Shown here piece by piece: positions 56,301-64,000 of a DNA stretch of 64,000 bases (position 1 is its first letter; every line of letters begins with the position of its first letter). Source of the stretch: Zygaena filipendulae (lineage: Eukaryota; Arthropoda; Insecta; Lepidoptera; Zygaenidae). A program made the translations under genes and the position numbers. The notes below the pieces were generated by a model. That model had not been told where the DNA came from, made no database searches, and worked only from the letters and a program-made list of their open reading frames with translations. Location of the stretch: the NCBI GenBank assembly GCA_907165275.2, contig OU015652.1, positions 6,649,001-6,713,000 of the forward strand, given 5' to 3'.

Positions 56301-59212
56301 ATTTATTTAAAAAAAGCAAAAAATACGTGTCTATTGTTTTTTTATTTTCTAACTGACGGACTAATTAGAATTTTGATTTTCAATAGTAGTCAACATCCCT
56401 ATTGTAATTAACCTATGATGTTCTTCGATCTAATTACGCAGTATCTTTGCAAAAACTACATTTTTGCAAAGGTTAGCTCTAGCTCTAGACATGGCTCTGT
56501 ACAAAGTACAGTTTTCACACAAAAACTAGTTACCAACTATCTATGCGATTTGATGATGATTATAACGACGATAGAGTTGTAGCAGACTCGTAGTAAAAGT
56601 TGTATTGTACTACACTTATGATGTTATACTTAAAAGTATAGCAACTGTTTTCAGATTAGCAAGGCGGCGATGTTACAAAAAGGCGCCGAGTACATTAAAC
56701 AATTAAAAGCAGAGAGGAATCAAATAAAGGAGGACATGGAAAACTTACGCCAGCAGATCGAATGTTTGAACAATTCAATATAGTGAGTTAACAACTTTAA
56801 ATTACTTTATGAGGCAGCACTGTTGGTATAGCGGTTGGCGAACCAGATTGCTACACCAGCTACCGCGGGATCGATTCCCGCGTCTGGGTAAAAAGTTAAA
56901 TTATGAACCCTGTGTGTATTTACCCTGAGTAATTAGTATACAATACAATACAATATACTTTATTGCTGCTGTTAATCCTTCCTCATTTTTATTAGGTACG
57001 TCATAATTTAAAAAAAGCTGTATTTTTAAAATCCATTTTGGCATTCCTTATTCAAAATCATCTATTTTCTATTTTTCTTTATATTGTCATTCCATTCCGA
57101 GATTTTAGACTAATCGGACCAAAATTAGTATTCTTTTTACTCCTTATTACTGTTCTTGTACGAATATTATACAGGTAAAGTTTGTGAATTGTGAGTTTGT
57201 GACGTTGTCGGGGGTGATCTCTACTGAACTGATTTTGAAAATTCTTTCACTTATAGGAAGCTATGGTAGTCCTGAGTGACATAGGGCTTTTTCATGAAAT
57301 TCCCACGGACACTTCGAAACCGCGGTGGACAGCTAGTCTATAAAATACGATTTCTCTTGCAACATTTATTAAAAAACGAGCTTGACGAAGCCAGGTCATA
57401 GAATCACATCATCTTAACCTGGCAATATTAGGCACTTAAGTATCATTTATCGGCTGAAGGACTAGCTTACATGGCCATGTAATAAATTAATAAAAAAAAA
57501 GCATCATCATCAGACCCAAAAACGGTCGACATCCCCATTGCGTGTGAGTGTGTGTACAATCGTATGTGGTGTGTGCGGTGCGGTGCTGTGTAGCAACTGC
57601 CACTCGCTGCTGCCGGCGACGGGCGCGCCGGTGTCGCGCGCGCGCGCCGGCCGGCTGCGCGAGATGTTCGCGCGGCACGTGGCCAACCGCACGCTGCACA
57701 ACTGGAAGTATTGGCTCGTATCCTTTGCACTGTGCACTGTGCACATCCTAACAACTATAATAATAAGTTTAATAAGTATTGAATAGTTAATAATTTAAAC
57801 TAGAACATGACTGGGGTTTCCTTTTAAGTATAACAATACCTGTGTTAGAAGACCCCGCTTTTCTAGCTAATTACAATTATATTTAACAGTATCCTCTTTG
57901 TTTATTCAAACTTATTACTTAAGAAGTTAAGTGTGTGTTGCTTATACAAGTTCGCTTAGTTTAGAACCCAAGTCACCAATCCATTCCTGTCGTACCTCAG
58001 TGATTTTATAATGTGATGTGCCCATTAATATACACATGGGGGGCTAAGATGCGCAACGCGATAAAATTTTATCGAGCCATTTTATCGATTCTCGTCGACA
58101 AAGTCATACAATATGTCGACGAGAATCGATAAAATGGCTCGATAAAATTTTATCGTGTTGCGCATCTTAGCCCGGCAGGTAGGTATAGGTTACGAACACT
58201 TATTTGACCAAGAAGACACATTTTTCCTTTTCACTGTGTCGCGGATTTGGTCGTTGCGTCGTTTGGTGTTCTTAGTTTTGGTCTACAGACAGACAGACAG
58301 ACAGACAGACAGAGAGACGGAAGGAAGGACGGACGGACGTATGGACAAACGGACGGACGGACGGACGGACGGACGGACGGGACGGACGGACGGGACGGAC
58401 GGACAGCGGAGTCTTAGTAATAGGGTCCCGTTTTACCCTTTGGGTACGGAACCCTAAAAAAGGAAGGCCTTAGTGGTACGTATGCACGCATAATTGTCCT
58501 TGACGTCGGGCGCTCAGTTCAGCGTGGTGGCGGCGGCGCTGGTGGAGTCGTTCAGCGCGTGCGTGTCCACGACGAGCGGCGCCGACCTGCAGCGCACCAC
58601 GCTGCTGTGGGCCGAGCAGCACTGCTCGCTCGTCGAGATGAGGCCCGGTCAGTGCACACACACTCGCGCACACACACACACACACTCGCGCAAACACACA
58701 CACATACACTCGCACACATACACACACACACGCACCATAAACACACACACACTCGCACACATACACACACACGCACACATACACACACACTCGCACACAT
58801 ACACACACTCGCACACATATACACACACACTCGCACACATATACACACACACGCACCCACACTTAATAATAATAATAAATAATTTTTATTTCCAGTAACT
58901 ATGACTCAACTTTATAGTAACAATTTTGTCTTACCCTAAGTGTTAGTATGCCAATACTTAGCCAAGAAACAATACGTTAAAAAAGCCAGTATTATTACGC
59001 ATAGTGTGGCTTAAATTCTGGGAAGTATACTTACAGGTACACAGTATTCGTAAACGATATGTCATCGACGCAACGTGTACTTTCCAGCGGTGCTGAACTC
59101 GCTGCGGCTGCTGTGCACCACCACCGACATCCTGACGAACCCCGAGCGGCTGCCCGAGGAGGCGCGCGCCGCCGCCGCCTCCAGCGCTGCGGTCAAGACG
59201 GAGCCCACGTAG
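35766..59212 (+). CDS. Mondo: Mondo (MondoA/ChREBP family; Drosophila Mio) bHLH-Zip sugar sensor, 18 exons
   Basis: Exons: 35766-36058, 38271-38377, 47970-48043, 48134-48259, 48900-49053, 49138-49233, 50083-50238, 50639-50980, 51781-52049, 52194-52334, 53237-53431, 54557-54752, 55062-55195, 55740-55910, 56655-56782, 57594-57717, 58518-58647, 59088-59212. Total 2961 bases, 986 aa, every junction in phase. N-terminal Mondo conserved regions: IHSGHFM (16-22), nuclear-export-like [18 protein letters not shown] (80-97), then [12 protein letters not shown] and [11 protein letters not shown] (14-3-3/sugar-sensing region), EGKYWKRR, and [18 protein letters not shown] with [12 protein letters not shown] low-complexity middle (Ala-Pro, Gln-Ala, poly-Gly, poly-Ala) leads to the bHLH ([17 protein letters not shown]786/E790/R794), a leucine zipper (819-860), and the C-terminal dimerisation/cytoplasmic-localisation domain ([22 protein letters not shown]). 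Family role: binds carbohydrate-response elements with Mlx and responds to glucose-6-phosphate. Intron 2 (about 9.6 kb) is a transposon graveyard. Confidence 0.95.
36919..37107. mobile_element. Short MITE in Mondo intron 1
   Basis: Inverted arms GGACATGAAAGGCATATTAT/GGTCGGAT and their complement ATCTGACCATATGCCTTTCA/TGTCC, about 45 bp each. Confidence 0.75.
37250..37699 (+). mobile_element. Helitron-like repeat, longer subtype, in Mondo intron 1
   Basis: Opens CTATACTTATAATAAAACTG, includes (GTCT)n, ACGGCTGAACGGATTTGG and the GGAATTCCCACGGGAACTCC core, and ends GCACAGCTAG/T. A second copy of its front half is at 41588-41790 in intron 2. Confidence 0.6.
38769..39211 (+). repeat. Tandem duplication, two units of about 219 bp
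   Basis: Units start at AAGCGTGTACCAGACTGT (38769 and 38988) and share TGTAAACAAG, CTCGCATCGGAAACATCTTT and CCTTTCAAAAATTCAAACAG. Short ORFs here arise from the repeat. Confidence 0.8.
39336..39640 (+). pseudogene. Mariner/Tc1-type transposase fragment
   Basis: Translates to [59 protein letters not shown] and [19 protein letters not shown], typical of insect mariner-like transposases. The expected FTDEK block reads FTHEN, so a catalytic aspartate is lost. Both N- and C-terminal parts are missing; the rest of the frame (to 39734) is unrelated. Confidence 0.8.
42103..42742 (-). mobile_element. MITE family B, copy 4, in Mondo intron 2
   Basis: AATAGGGTACTTGCATGAAT to TTTCATGCAAGTACCCTATT, interior as copy 3. 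Confidence 0.85.
42895..43470 (-). pseudogene. Jockey-like LINE, C-terminal reverse transcriptase fragment
   Basis: Minus-strand frames give [57 protein letters not shown] and [18 protein letters not shown], the post-catalytic part of a non-LTR ORF2, with a frameshift near 43280. 5'-truncated, dead. Confidence 0.8.
43652..43876 (-). mobile_element. Helitron-like repeat, reverse orientation (Mondo intron 2)
   Basis: Begins CTAGCTGTCCCCCGCGATTT; contains GGAGTTCCCGCGGTAATTCC twice in variant form. Preceded by a related partial copy at about 43440-43645 with near-identical 3' text (CGTTCAGTAGTTTCGGAGTC). Confidence 0.55.
43877..46435. mobile_element. TIR DNA element, about 2.56 kb, with eroded interior
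   Basis: Left TATCGCCTCTTTGCGATGAC and right GTCATTGCAAAGAGGCGATA are inverted copies, extended by GTGACATATCAC / GATATTTCA text. Inside are short ORFs (44447-44737, 45036-45266, 45325-45546) that look like broken coding sequence, one basic ([13 protein letters not shown]), none recognised. A B-box-like GGTCGTGGATTCGATTCCC at about 44627 suggests a SINE piece. A LINE-like tail starts near 45780. Confidence 0.65.
46600..47200 (-). mobile_element. Probable non-LTR retrotransposon remnant
   Basis: GC-richer than neighbours, with GGAGGGGTTTTTATTCCGTG and CTGAACGATGCGTTAAAT on the minus strand, a style common in LINE 3' parts. No intact ORF; weak call. Confidence 0.3.
48581..48839 (+). mobile_element. 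Helitron-like repeat just upstream of Mondo exon 5
   Basis: TACTAATATTATAAACAGC at the left, GAAATTCCCACGGGAACTCC inside, GGGGGACAGCTAG/T at the right, about 60 bases before the exon-5 acceptor. Confidence 0.55.
49385..49600 (-). mobile_element. Helitron-like repeat in Mondo intron 6
   Basis: Begins TTAGCTGTTCCCCTCGGTTC and has GAGTTCCCGCGGGAATTCC. A similar reverse copy lies at 50303-50590 in intron 7 and a truncated one at 54775-54965 in intron 12. Confidence 0.55.
55310..55690 (+). repeat. Minisatellite of CTGTCCTGTACTGCA units in Mondo intron 13
   Basis: Roughly 25 imperfect copies of a 15-base unit and 5-base derivatives (CACTG, CCTGT). Long overlapping ORFs in all frames are low-complexity artefacts. 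It ends about 50 bases before exon 14. Confidence 0.9.
55740..56782 (+). other. Mondo: bHLH-Zip DNA-binding and dimerisation segment of Mondo (exons 14-15)
   Basis: Exon 14 ends with a class-B basic region, helix 1 and loop ([20 protein letters not shown]...PHLNTN). Exon 15 supplies helix 2 ([20 protein letters not shown]) and a coiled-coil zipper ([18 protein letters not shown]). The H-x3-E-x3-R spacing predicts binding to E-box half sites CACGTG. The intron splits the domain at the loop/helix-2 border. It contains a MITE (56101-56364). Confidence 0.92.
56101..56364. mobile_element. MITE family C, copy 2, in Mondo intron 14
   Basis: TTAGTCCGTC at the left and GACGGACTAA at the right, with GTGACGTCAC words inside. 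It splits the intron between the two bHLH exons. Confidence 0.7.
56811..56960 (+). mobile_element. tRNA-derived SINE head in Mondo intron 15
   Basis: An A box (TGGTATAGCGGTTGGCG, 56824-56840) and B box (GGGATCGATTCCCG, 56867-56880) are spaced as in a tRNA, but no complete acceptor stem is seen and the sequence runs on into a non-tRNA body. More likely a SINE than a functional tRNA. Confidence 0.6.
57165..57336 (+). mobile_element. Helitron-like repeat in Mondo intron 15
   Basis: TTGTGAGTTTGTGACGTTG, GGAAGCTATGGTAGTCCTGAG and a terminal GGTGGACAGCTAG/T. Closely related to the copy at 48581-48839. Confidence 0.5.
58041..58173. mobile_element. 133-bp palindromic MITE in Mondo intron 16
   Basis: GGGCTAAGATGCGCAAC to GTTGCGCATCTTAGCCC; arms of about 59 bp with one mismatch around a 15-base loop. 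Contains GATAAAATTTTATCG in each arm. Confidence 0.85.
58280..58405 (+). repeat. Simple repeats (CAGA)n and (GGAC)n
   Basis: ACAGACAGACAG followed by GGACGGACGGAC arrays, in Mondo intron 16 close to exon 17. Confidence 0.9.
58650..58862 (+). repeat. (CA)n microsatellite with CTCG interruptions at Mondo exon 17 donor
   Basis: Begins 3 bases after the exon-17 end, CACACACTCGCACACATA repeated. A second CA-rich stretch follows the Mondo stop at 59222-59285. Confidence 0.92.
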
Positions 59213-60540
59213 CACTAACAGTACACACGCACATTCATAAACACACACACACGCACATTCATAAACACACATACACACACACACAATATACATATATTCA
59301 AGCGCGCGCATAACTCAATGTAAATGCAGAACTCTAAATAAGAGCACAGTACCTAATATGATATTTATGGTGACAATTTTTTGTTAAAAGAAGCACAAAT
59401 TCAATATGACCGTCGAGGCGAGGCTTAGTTGATGTGTCTCTTCACGTAATAAGTTGCTATCTCAAGAAATGTACAAAATACCTCATACTATTATTTGCAT
59501 CGTGGAGTAAGTTTTTGAGGTTCTTCCTTAATCATAATTTATTATTATAAACGGTTTCGATCGAAATCTTCACTGTCTCAGTATGCACTGCACTTAATAA
59601 GTAAATACAAGTCAGCATCAAAAATATGTAAAAACTTATCAGTCATTTAACTAGTAAGATTCAACGATTGTCAAAAAGTGATTACATATTTCTATTGCTT
59701 ACTTTCAAATTTCTGAAATATCCTAAAAAGACTCATGTCATAAATAGCATTTGAAACATCTTTAATGTAAGAAGATTGATACAATTCTATTAAAAATTCT
59801 ATTAATTTGTTATTGAATTAAAATGTAATCTTCATTACTCGGAGATATGTCGTAAATAAATATACCCACCTACGTCATAATGATATGGTACTGCGTACTA
59901 TGAATTTATAACCTAAATGAAGATTGTGGACTAATACGTTTTAGACTTCCGACCAAACTCAAGTATGTGTAATTAATATTTTAAGTGCCCTAGTAATCGA
60001 TGCACTTTGTAGATTGTATATATATTTGAATATTGACGTGGCCTGATCGTGTGCCTTTTTTCTACTTTGTCAATTTGTTATTTAAGTACTGAAAGATTTA
60101 TAGAAAATACAGCGGTTTATTTCGAAAACGCATTTTACCAAAGATTAATAAAACATCGAATTGTCAGTTTTAAACTGATACAATCTCAAACATGCAAGCG
60201 ATGAGAATATCGATAAAATTGCATGATGACGTTGTTTGCCCGTCCTGTTCAAATACAAGTGATTCATATATATCGATACCATGTAAATTTATAATGTTAC
60301 AAGTTAAGAGAAAAGAATTTATTGGGAAGTTGAGATTTATAGAGAGTTATTCACATTAGGACTATGTAAATATTTTTATATGGTTGGTGAGGTGAAGAGT
60401 GTTTTTATTACTAATGAATTGGTGCCAACGTAAATATTGTTGTAATTTGTTATGTAGTGATATAATTTTATGATTATATAAGTTGAAGTTAATTATGTGC
60501 GCGTTTCATTGCCTTAATTTAACCAAATTAGTTCAAGAAG
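59213..60540 (+). other. Presumed Mondo 3' untranslated region and downstream DNA
   Basis: No ORF of substance after the TAG. Candidate poly(A) signals ATTAATAAAACA near 60146 and GTAAATAAATA near 59853. AT-rich, largely free of recognisable repeats, which suits a long 3' UTR. Confidence 0.4.
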
Positions 60541-60630
60541 TTTATATTGAATGGAGGTAAACTATGCCGAGTGTCATTGGAGCGACGATTAATGGAGAGG
60601 AGGACACGTACCTAGGTAGGTATATAAATA

Positions 60631-60810
60631 CTAGCTGTTACCCGAGGTTCAGCCACGATATTTCGGAGTTCCCGCGGGAATTCCGGGAAAAAAAGTACCG
60701 TATGTCCTTATCTGTACTCCTGGCAATGTGCATGCAAAATTTTATGACGATCGGTTGAACCGTTACGGCGTGAAAGCGTAACAGACAGCAGAGTTACCTA
60801 CTTTCGCATA
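60631..60810 (-). mobile_element. Helitron-like repeat between Mondo and the ABCC gene
   Basis: Starts CTAGCTGTTACCCGAGGTT, contains GGAGTTCCCGCGGGAATTCC and GGTTGAACCGTTACGGCGTG. Right end at TTCGCATAGTAGGGATGG. Confidence 0.6.
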
Positions 60811-62480
60811 GTAGGGATGGTCGCGGTCGAACTGAAATCGGTAGAAACATTCTACCGAGTAGCTAATAAAAGAAATGTCTCCAACATTCTAGAGCCCCAT
60901 TACTCATTAGCCCGGGCACATAATATGTATAATACTGCCCGGGTATATTATATAAACAGCGCAACCGAACCGGACACGCAGTTTGAGTTTTCGAAGAGAC
61001 CTGCAAGTGAATCTTCAGCGATACCTGCGACTTAGGCGAGATTGTTGGATTGTTGTTGTTTGTTTAAAGTTAGTGTTTGCTCCAAATAAAGATCCCTACC
61101 ACGTAACAATAGGTATATTGAACGACTTCACAGATACCGATTACTTACTCGTACCACCCACTCCAAAGATGTGAATTTAGATTTTGATCGAGCCTTTTTT
61201 AATGTCCTAATCCCATAGCTACCTTATGACATTTTGAGCTGATTTCTTCGGTATCCTCCAAGAGCTCCGAGAAAGTTCTTGTAGTCTATTCAATACCATA
61301 GCGTACAAGTTCAAACCGTACATCGATGCTAAACGCTAATTTGTGCATTTAACTAACTTATTTTACTTGAAACTGGTTAAATGCATTAATATGCTTAGCC
61401 AAATAGAAGAAGAAAACAAACATAATAGTATTATAATCATTTACTATACAAACATTATATGGAAGACCACGTCTTTACTTAATAAACTATTTTATACTGA
61501 TTATATTATAATGTCTTTAGATTATTTATAGAATGTCTCTGCTGCCAATGATAATAATATTAATACTTATAAATTGTATAATACCATGACAATAATAACT
61601 GCCATTTATCAATCCATTTAACACAAAGACATTCTATACTGCACTTTTGGTAATTCTTTTAATGGAATTAAGATTCCGTTTTCAGTCTTCAAATACCTAT
61701 AAATATTATATTTTTTAATAAATTAAATAAGAGATAGTTATTTAGATTAATTTTGACATCATAAAAGATAAATAATGCAGTCACTATCATTGGATAAATT
61801 CCCTAGATTGTTCCCGTACGTCTAAATCTATAATTACCTACACTACACTTATATTTACTTACAAGTTATAAAATTTCAATATTAGGTACATAATAGACTA
61901 TAGTTTGCCATTTGGCAAATGCTGTAAGTCACATGTAAACATGTTACATAAAAGGCTAAAGTGGATTACATATAAATCGACACACGGCGTACCAAGACAC
62001 TGTAAGGCCGTCAATAACTTCATGCGAAATAGATTTTAACAAATACATCAGGAACGACACGTGCAGATTAGCTTGGAGACACGGATAGAAGTCTAATATA
62101 GATAGAATGTTGTAATGTGAATCATCTTGTTTTTTTAATAAAAATAGCTATAGCCAGCTCAAAGATGATAAACCATAATGGCCAAGCATCAGGATGATTG
62201 TCATGGAAAGGTTTTAAATTTTAATGCATTCGTTAACGAAGTAAAGAATACGCAGTGGCAAGCTTAGAGGTGATAGCGGCTTAGGCTGGTACCTATTGGC
62301 TATTGCTGAGTGTTGTGTGTGTGTCGGACAATATCAAATTGAATTTCGAACTCAAATCGTCACTCGCCGCTTCCCGACGCGAGGACTACAACAACGCATA
62401 CACACAGGACAAGTCGGGCATCTGTATAGTTGTAGTAGGGAGCTAGCGGTTAGCTTGAGGTCACGTGTAAGACAGAGGCT
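60811..62480. other. Intergenic DNA between Mondo and the ABCC gene
   Basis: A TATTATATAAACAG box with upstream GCCCGGGCA/TGCCCGGGTA words at 60910-60960 looks promoter- or LTR-like, but only short ORFs follow (60817-61035, 60983-61174), which I do not recognise. From 61200 to 62280 I see AT-rich DNA with no gene. Confidence 0.35.
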
Positions 62481-63978
62481 TCAATCCGTGCGCTGCGCAG
62501 CGGCCAGCATGCGGGCGAGGCGCGAGGCGGGGTGCGCGAGCAGCTCCTCCACGGAGCCCTGCTCCACCACGCGGCCACGTTCCACCACCACGGCGCGGTC
62601 GTACCCGCGCACTGACGACACGCGGTGCTGCAATCATATGTGAAGCCGCTTGTACTACGTTAATTTTATCTATACCTACTTAAATATAAAACTTAAAAAG
62701 AAAAGATTTTTGTATATTAATTTTGTTTGTGATGTTAGGTAACTAATGAACTCAAAATTGCATAACCGATTTTAAAAATCCTTTCACTAGCTACATGCAG
62801 TGTTCCTGAGTGACATAAGGCTAAACCCTATGTCACTCAGGTCGTTTATTCCGGAATTCCCACGGGAAGTTAGAATTAACACGAGTTGATCGGATAGTCG
62901 ATAGTAGGTAATCTAATATTTTAAAATAATAATAAATAAATCTTTTTATTCCAGGCATAAAAAACCTAATATAAAACAAATAATAAACAAACATTTTGCT
63001 CGTCAGGAGTTTGTTACGTTTTCACGCCTCTACTACTACATGAACCGATCATGATGAGATTTTGCGTACACGTTGTCAGGGATGGGTATAGAAAAGGACA
63101 TAGGGTGTTTTTCATGCCATATTCCCGAGGGAACTTCGGAGGAAACCGCAAGGAACAGTTAGTACATAATAAAGCAGATTGCACACGCACCGCGACGGTG
63201 ACGATGGTGGCAGCGGGCGCTAGCGCCGCCAGCGCGGTGAGCAACGCTCGCTCGGCGGCGGCGTCGAGCGCGGCGCCCGGCTCGTCGAGCAGCAGCGCGC
63301 CCGCCCAGCGCGCCCGCAGCGCCGCGCGCGCGCCGCACGCCCGCGCCGCCCGCGTGCCGCTCCATCCGCCCGCGCCCCCGCCCGCCGTGCCCGATTCGCA
63401 CACGATGCATTCTATATGCGCATGTAGGAGGTGACGCATATGCGACTTTTAGTTAACCCCTTTCCCTCGAGCACAAACATGTGTGCTGTCATAGGTAATG
63501 ATTATAATTTTATAGATGTCAAAAGGAGCCATATTTACCAACTTTGAATAAAATTATTTGACTTTGACTTTAACAATAACGAAATTTTAAAGGTCAAGGT
63601 CAAGGTCAAATGAACCGAGGAATCCTCGGTTCATTTGACCTCGGCGAGGATTATCCGGTTCTGAACCTATTAGGTAGTAATCCCACCTAGGCCGGCCGGC
63701 TGTGCTGCGACGAAATCGTGGAGGCCGACCGCTCGGAGACTCTGCCATATCTCGTCGTCCGTGTGCACGGCGAGCGGGTCGAGGTTCTCCCGCAGCGTGC
63801 CCGAGAACATGTGCGGCTCCTGCGGCAGCAGTACGACGCGGCGGCGCAGCGCGCGCAGCGGCACGCGCGCCGCGTCGCGCCCGTCCACTAGCACGCGCCC
63901 GCGCCGCACCGCCACCGCGCCCGCGCACGCCAGCAGCAAAGACGTCTTGCCACTGCCGCTCCGGCCGCATATTACTAT
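62481..63978 (-). CDS. ABC transporter, ABCC/MRP-like, C-terminal nucleotide-binding domain (partial; 5' part beyond the window)
   Basis: Minus-strand exons 63687-63978, 63191-63411 and 62481-62627. They join in phase to 219 residues ending at TGA (62481-62483). Read in order: Walker A ICGRSGSGKTS, a beta segment (RVLVDGRDAA), Q-loop LPQEPHMFSGTLRENLDP, LHDFVAAQPAGLG, a degenerate signature region (GGWSGTRAARACG), Walker B ALLLDEP with D-loop GAALD, H-loop TVAHRVSSVRGYD, then VVVERGRVVEQGSVEELL. MFSGTLRENLDP and the EELL-type tail are typical of the second nucleotide-binding domain of ABCC proteins, which export conjugated organic anions. The membrane domains and first ATP-binding domain must lie past 64000. 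The unusual, Ala/Arg/Gly-rich signature (W-S-G-T-R instead of the LSGGQ/FSVGQ type) raises the question of whether this ATPase site works. Introns contain Helitron-like repeats and an AGGTCA triplet repeat. Confidence 0.83.
63591..63641. promoter_or_regulatory. Triple AGGTCA direct repeat fused to a 39-bp palindrome
   Basis: AGGTCA occurs at 63591, 63597 and 63603 with no spacing; the last opens a palindrome of two 19-base arms (63603-63621, 63623-63641) around one base. AGGTCA is the nuclear-receptor half site, and TCAAGGTCA (also present) is the extended monomer site of FTZ-F1/ERR-type receptors. Sits 46 bases from an ABCC exon. A regulatory role is inference only. Confidence 0.35.
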
Positions 63979-64000
63979 CTGCGATCACGCACGAAGACGA

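Noticed and set aside
56813..56890. Possible tRNA gene (A and B boxes present)
   Set aside because: No complete cloverleaf with a paired acceptor stem could be drawn and the sequence continues into a SINE-like body.
58470..58898. Long Cys/Val-rich and Thr/His-rich ORFs
   Set aside because: Read-throughs of the CA microsatellite next to Mondo exon 17.

Overview
The window is a piece of an animal nuclear genome, almost certainly from a moth or butterfly. All real genes are split by introns with GT/AG borders. Intergenic and intronic DNA is AT-rich and packed with transposon remnants. These include many copies of a short dispersed repeat typical of Lepidoptera (it begins or ends with CTAGCTGT, with a TTCCCGCGGGAA core). 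Coding exons of two genes are strikingly GC-rich. There are no operons, prophages or CRISPR arrays.

Layout. 1-12 kb: no host gene found; a broken non-LTR retrotransposon (2.5-5.7 kb), several foldback/MITE families, and a complete-ended TIR element (8221-10179) with a perfect 8-bp target duplication. 12.0-12.9 kb, minus strand: an FBXO7/nutcracker-type F-box protein. 13-15 kb: copies of a short repeat family and a GC-rich inverted-repeat block. 15.8 kb, minus: one orphan exon-like ORF. 16.1-19.9 kb: a very large foldback element. 20.2-28.5 kb, plus: S6 kinase, nine coding exons, reconstructed to 458 aa with an intact TOS motif, T-loop, turn and hydrophobic motifs. 31.7-33.8 kb, minus: RPA-interacting protein, three exons, 205 aa. 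35.8-59.2 kb, plus: Mondo (MondoA/ChREBP; Drosophila Mio), 18 exons, 986 aa, with introns full of transposons. 62.5-64.0 kb, minus: the last three exons of an ABCC-type transporter whose 5' part lies beyond the window.

For S6K, RPAIN and Mondo every exon junction keeps the reading frame and total coding lengths are multiples of three, which strongly supports the models. The three ABCC exons are also in phase with one another.

Functionally, S6K (effector of TORC1, amino-acid and growth signalling) and Mondo (sugar-responsive bHLH-Zip factor working with Mlx) are both nutrient-sensing genes and lie on the same strand about 7 kb apart, separated only by RPAIN. The nearby FBXO7-like protein (SCF/proteasome regulation) and ABCC transporter have no evident pathway link.

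The most unusual non-genic items are: the 3.8-kb foldback built partly from short GACACCGGAATG-like monomers; an occupied/empty site pair for a MITE inside its arms; the structural resemblance between two GC-rich inverted repeats at 1 kb and 14.8 kb; a TIR element of about 2.6 kb at 43.9-46.4 kb; and an ABCC nucleotide-binding domain with a degenerate signature motif. All calls come from reading the sequence. No database search was run.
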